Below are positions 6,664 through 6,734 of a stretch of DNA of 6,734 nt, piece by piece. The stretch is taken from assembly GCA_937894165.1 (NCBI GenBank), contig CALCSX010000038.1:1-6734 (forward strand), given 5' to 3'. This DNA is from an uncultured Saprospiraceae bacterium. Lineage in GTDB: Bacteria > Bacteroidota > Bacteroidia > Chitinophagales > Saprospiraceae. The position numbers and the translations under genes were made by a program. The notes beneath the pieces were generated by a model, which was not told the DNA's origin, ran no database searches, and saw nothing but the letters and a program-made list of their open reading frames with translations. How positions within the stretch are numbered: the stretch's first letter is position 1; each line of letters opens with the position of its first letter.

Positions 6664-6696
6664 AAAATTAATTTTCCACAAATTTTACTAAAATTT
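6664..6696. promoter_or_regulatory. Pair of AT-rich palindromes, possible operator
   Basis: AAAATTAATTTT (6664-6675) is a perfect 12-bp palindrome. Four bases on, AAATTTTA and TAAAATTT (6680-6696) form a perfect 17-bp inverted repeat around one central C. Both lie just upstream of a possible promoter at the right edge, in the place where an operator would be. The AT-richness makes chance palindromes more likely. Confidence 0.3.
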
Positions 6697-6705
6697 AATT
6701 TTTAT

Positions 6706-6734
6706 TTTGTTAATTAAACCATAATACATATCTT
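6706..6734 (+). promoter_or_regulatory. Possible Bacteroidota-type promoter, cut by window edge
   Basis: TTTG at 6706-6709 is followed after 19 bases by TATCTT at 6729-6734, which matches the first six positions of the TANNTTTG element at -7. The spacing agrees with the known -33/-7 layout of Bacteroidota promoters. The last two bases of the element lie outside the window, so the match is incomplete. It would drive a gene to the right. Confidence 0.3.

Overview
The window is a heme-iron acquisition locus from a member of the phylum Bacteroidota. Three things point there. The truncated first gene ends in a type IX secretion (T9SS) sorting domain, which is confined to that phylum. The DNA is AT-rich with A/T-rich leaders and no clear Shine-Dalgarno sequences. 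The downstream receptor is of the HmuR type. I cannot place it to genus. Flavobacteriia, Cytophagia and Saprospiria would all fit.

Layout, all on the + strand. Bases 1-315 are the C-terminal end of a T9SS-secreted protein whose front lies off the left edge. It is followed 21 bases later by a tightly packed cassette: a lipoprotein heme-binding protein (HmuT-like, 337-1209), a heme permease (HmuU-like, 1209-2249, one-base overlap), a heme ATPase (HmuV-like, 2246-3040, ATGA overlap), a cytoplasmic heme-utilisation protein of the HemS/ChuS family (3060-4148), and a 44-residue membrane protein of unknown role (4154-4288). A 170-base non-coding gap follows. It carries an array of nine heptamers of the AATTNNN type and a hairpin terminator. 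Then comes a 693-residue TonB-dependent heme receptor (4459-6540) with the FRAP/NPNL box. The last 194 bases are non-coding and hold a 12-bp hairpin, two AT-rich palindromes and a possible Bacteroidota-type promoter running into the right edge.

How the parts fit, inferred from their families: the receptor takes heme across the outer membrane using TonB energy; the lipoprotein captures it in the periplasm; the permease and ATPase bring it into the cytoplasm; the HemS-like protein binds it and probably helps release the iron. The T9SS-tailed protein would act outside the cell or on its surface. Its place at the upstream end makes it a candidate hemophore or host-protein-binding factor, but the part that would show this is missing.

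Nothing here is a wholly new system. The parts least explained are the T9SS protein, the small membrane protein between the heme-degradation gene and the receptor, the heptamer array, and the palindromes near the right edge.
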